Shown here one piece after another: positions 4,708 through 5,127 of a DNA stretch of 5,127 nt (positions are counted from its first letter, which is position 1; the number at the start of each line of letters is the position of its first letter). The position numbers and the translations under genes are program-made. Source of the stretch: Anaerolineae bacterium (GTDB lineage: Bacteria; Chloroflexota; Anaerolineae; JAADDB01); the NCBI GenBank assembly GCA_015489285.1, contig WGAA01000043.1, positions 1 through 5,127 of the forward strand, given 5' to 3'. The notes under the pieces were generated by a model that searched no databases, was not told where the DNA came from, and was given only the letters and a program-made list of their open reading frames with translations.

Positions 4708-4736
4708 TTGAAACCCCCCGTCCCCTCTGTTAGAAT
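4708..4736 (+). promoter_or_regulatory. Sigma70-type promoter of the secreted-protein gene
   Basis: The -35 box TTGAAA (4708-4713) and -10 box TAGAAT (4731-4736) are separated by 17 nt; each differs from consensus at one base. The predicted start is near 4743, giving a leader of about 58 nt with AGGAGG at 4789-4794. The rest of the intergenic region (4526-4707) shows no gene. Confidence 0.7.
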
Positions 4737-4801
4737 GGATCCCGAAATCGTAAAAGCCTGGCGGTGTCAGTAAATGTATTCCCCCCGTAGGAGGACAGAT
4801 G

Positions 4802-5127
4802 ATGAGACGTACAAGGAGTTCTTTCTGGCGACCCTTTTTGATTCTGGTATTCATTACGGCTCTGGTAGCCGGCTTTTCTGCTACCTGGGTATACGCCGGT
4901 AACACCGACACACCGTTACAAGAAGCCCTTCACTACGGTCAATGTTCCGACACAGCCCCGTACCAGGTGGCCGTGGCCGGTGTTGGCATGTCCGGCAAGA
5001 CGAGTGGGACGATTTCCCTCTCCTTGCCCTCGACGGCCACCGTGGTCAACGCCACCCTTTACTGGACGGGCCGCGATCCCTTTGACGGCGGCGATCCCAC
5101 CGTCCGTTTCCAGGGGAACACGTTGAC
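4802..5127 (+). CDS. Secreted protein of unknown function, N-terminal part
   Basis: The gene runs off the window after 108 complete codons. A signal peptide is clear: the basic n-region MRRTRSSFWRP, the hydrophobic core FLILVFITALVAGF (12-25) and a probable signal peptidase I site after VYA (30-32). The mature part begins GNTDTPLQEALHYGQCSD and continues with short beta-strand-like stretches (YQVAVAGVGMSG, TISLSLPS, TATVVNATLYWTG, PTVRFQGNTL). The pattern of a hydrophobic strand, an LYWTG-like turn and a GNT(L/V)T end recalls all-beta repeats of bacterial surface and adhesin proteins, such as DUF3344/DUF11-type stalks. That is resemblance only. ATG 4802 is 7 nt from AGGAGG; the adjacent ATG at 4799 is also possible. 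It has its own promoter and so is independent of the nusB cluster. Function is not assigned. Confidence 0.85.
   Translation, partial: MRRTRSSFWRPFLILVFITALVAGFSATWVYAGNTDTPLQEALHYGQCSDTAPYQVAVAGVGMSGKTSGTISLSLPSTATVVNATLYWTGRDPFDGGDPTVRFQGNTL

Noticed and set aside
4743..4798. c-di-GMP-I (GEMM) riboswitch in the leader of the secreted-protein gene
   Set aside because: GTAAAAGCC faintly recalls the conserved core, but the leader of about 56 nt is too short and the other conserved blocks are missing.
4594..4911. Minus-strand open frame across the second promoter
   Set aside because: It runs antisense through the promoter and signal-peptide region and shows no family resemblance or ribosome binding site.

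Overview
This is a GC-rich bacterial chromosome segment. It carries one compact plus-strand cluster of housekeeping genes flanked by repeat-rich or mobile DNA. Gene content and order (DUF177/YceD, L32, FabD, FabG, an Asp23/Gls24-family protein, NusB), the many dyad repeats at gene ends and the heptanucleotide repeats suggest a member of the Chloroflexota (Anaerolineae or Thermoflexia-like). That placement is inferred from style and remembered family resemblance, not from a database comparison.

Layout. Positions 1-159 hold the probable 3' end of a gene that starts upstream; its last 13 codons run through a hairpin repeat. Positions 160-503 contain no gene I can support. They hold two more hairpins, two short arrays of a 7-nt tandem repeat, and then a fully consensus sigma70-type promoter (TTGACA, 17 nt, TATAAT) at 433-461. 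From that promoter run a DUF177/YceD protein (504-1043), rpmF for zinc-ribbon L32 (1077-1265), a 139-nt gap with two hairpins, fabD (1405-2346), fabG (2360-3109), an Asp23-family gene (3121-3504) and nusB (3501-3986). fabD onward is tightly packed, with a 13-nt gap, an 11-nt gap and a 4-nt ATGA overlap, so these four genes are very likely cotranscribed. A perfect 38-bp palindrome ends exactly on the nusB stop codon.

Convergent to nusB lies a 161-codon minus-strand gene (4040-4525). It matches the N-terminal DNA-binding half of an IS630-family transposase and lacks the DDE catalytic half. After an intergenic region with a second strong promoter (TTGAAA, 17 nt, TAGAAT), a secreted protein with a clear signal peptide begins at about 4802 and runs off the window.

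How the genes work together: the cluster links ribosome and rRNA biogenesis (DUF177 protein, L32, and NusB for rRNA antitermination) to initiation and elongation of fatty acid synthesis (FabD malonyl transfer, FabG ketoreduction). The Asp23 protein sits between the two, as YqhY does beside accBC and nusB in Bacillus. plsX, fabH and acpP, often found in yceD-rpmF-fab clusters, are absent here.

I found no clear new defence, CRISPR or biosynthetic system. The most notable signal is a three-copy family of long hairpins with compensatory base changes, two copies of which supply the last codons of a gene. Next is a pair of heptamer arrays that differ in a concerted way.
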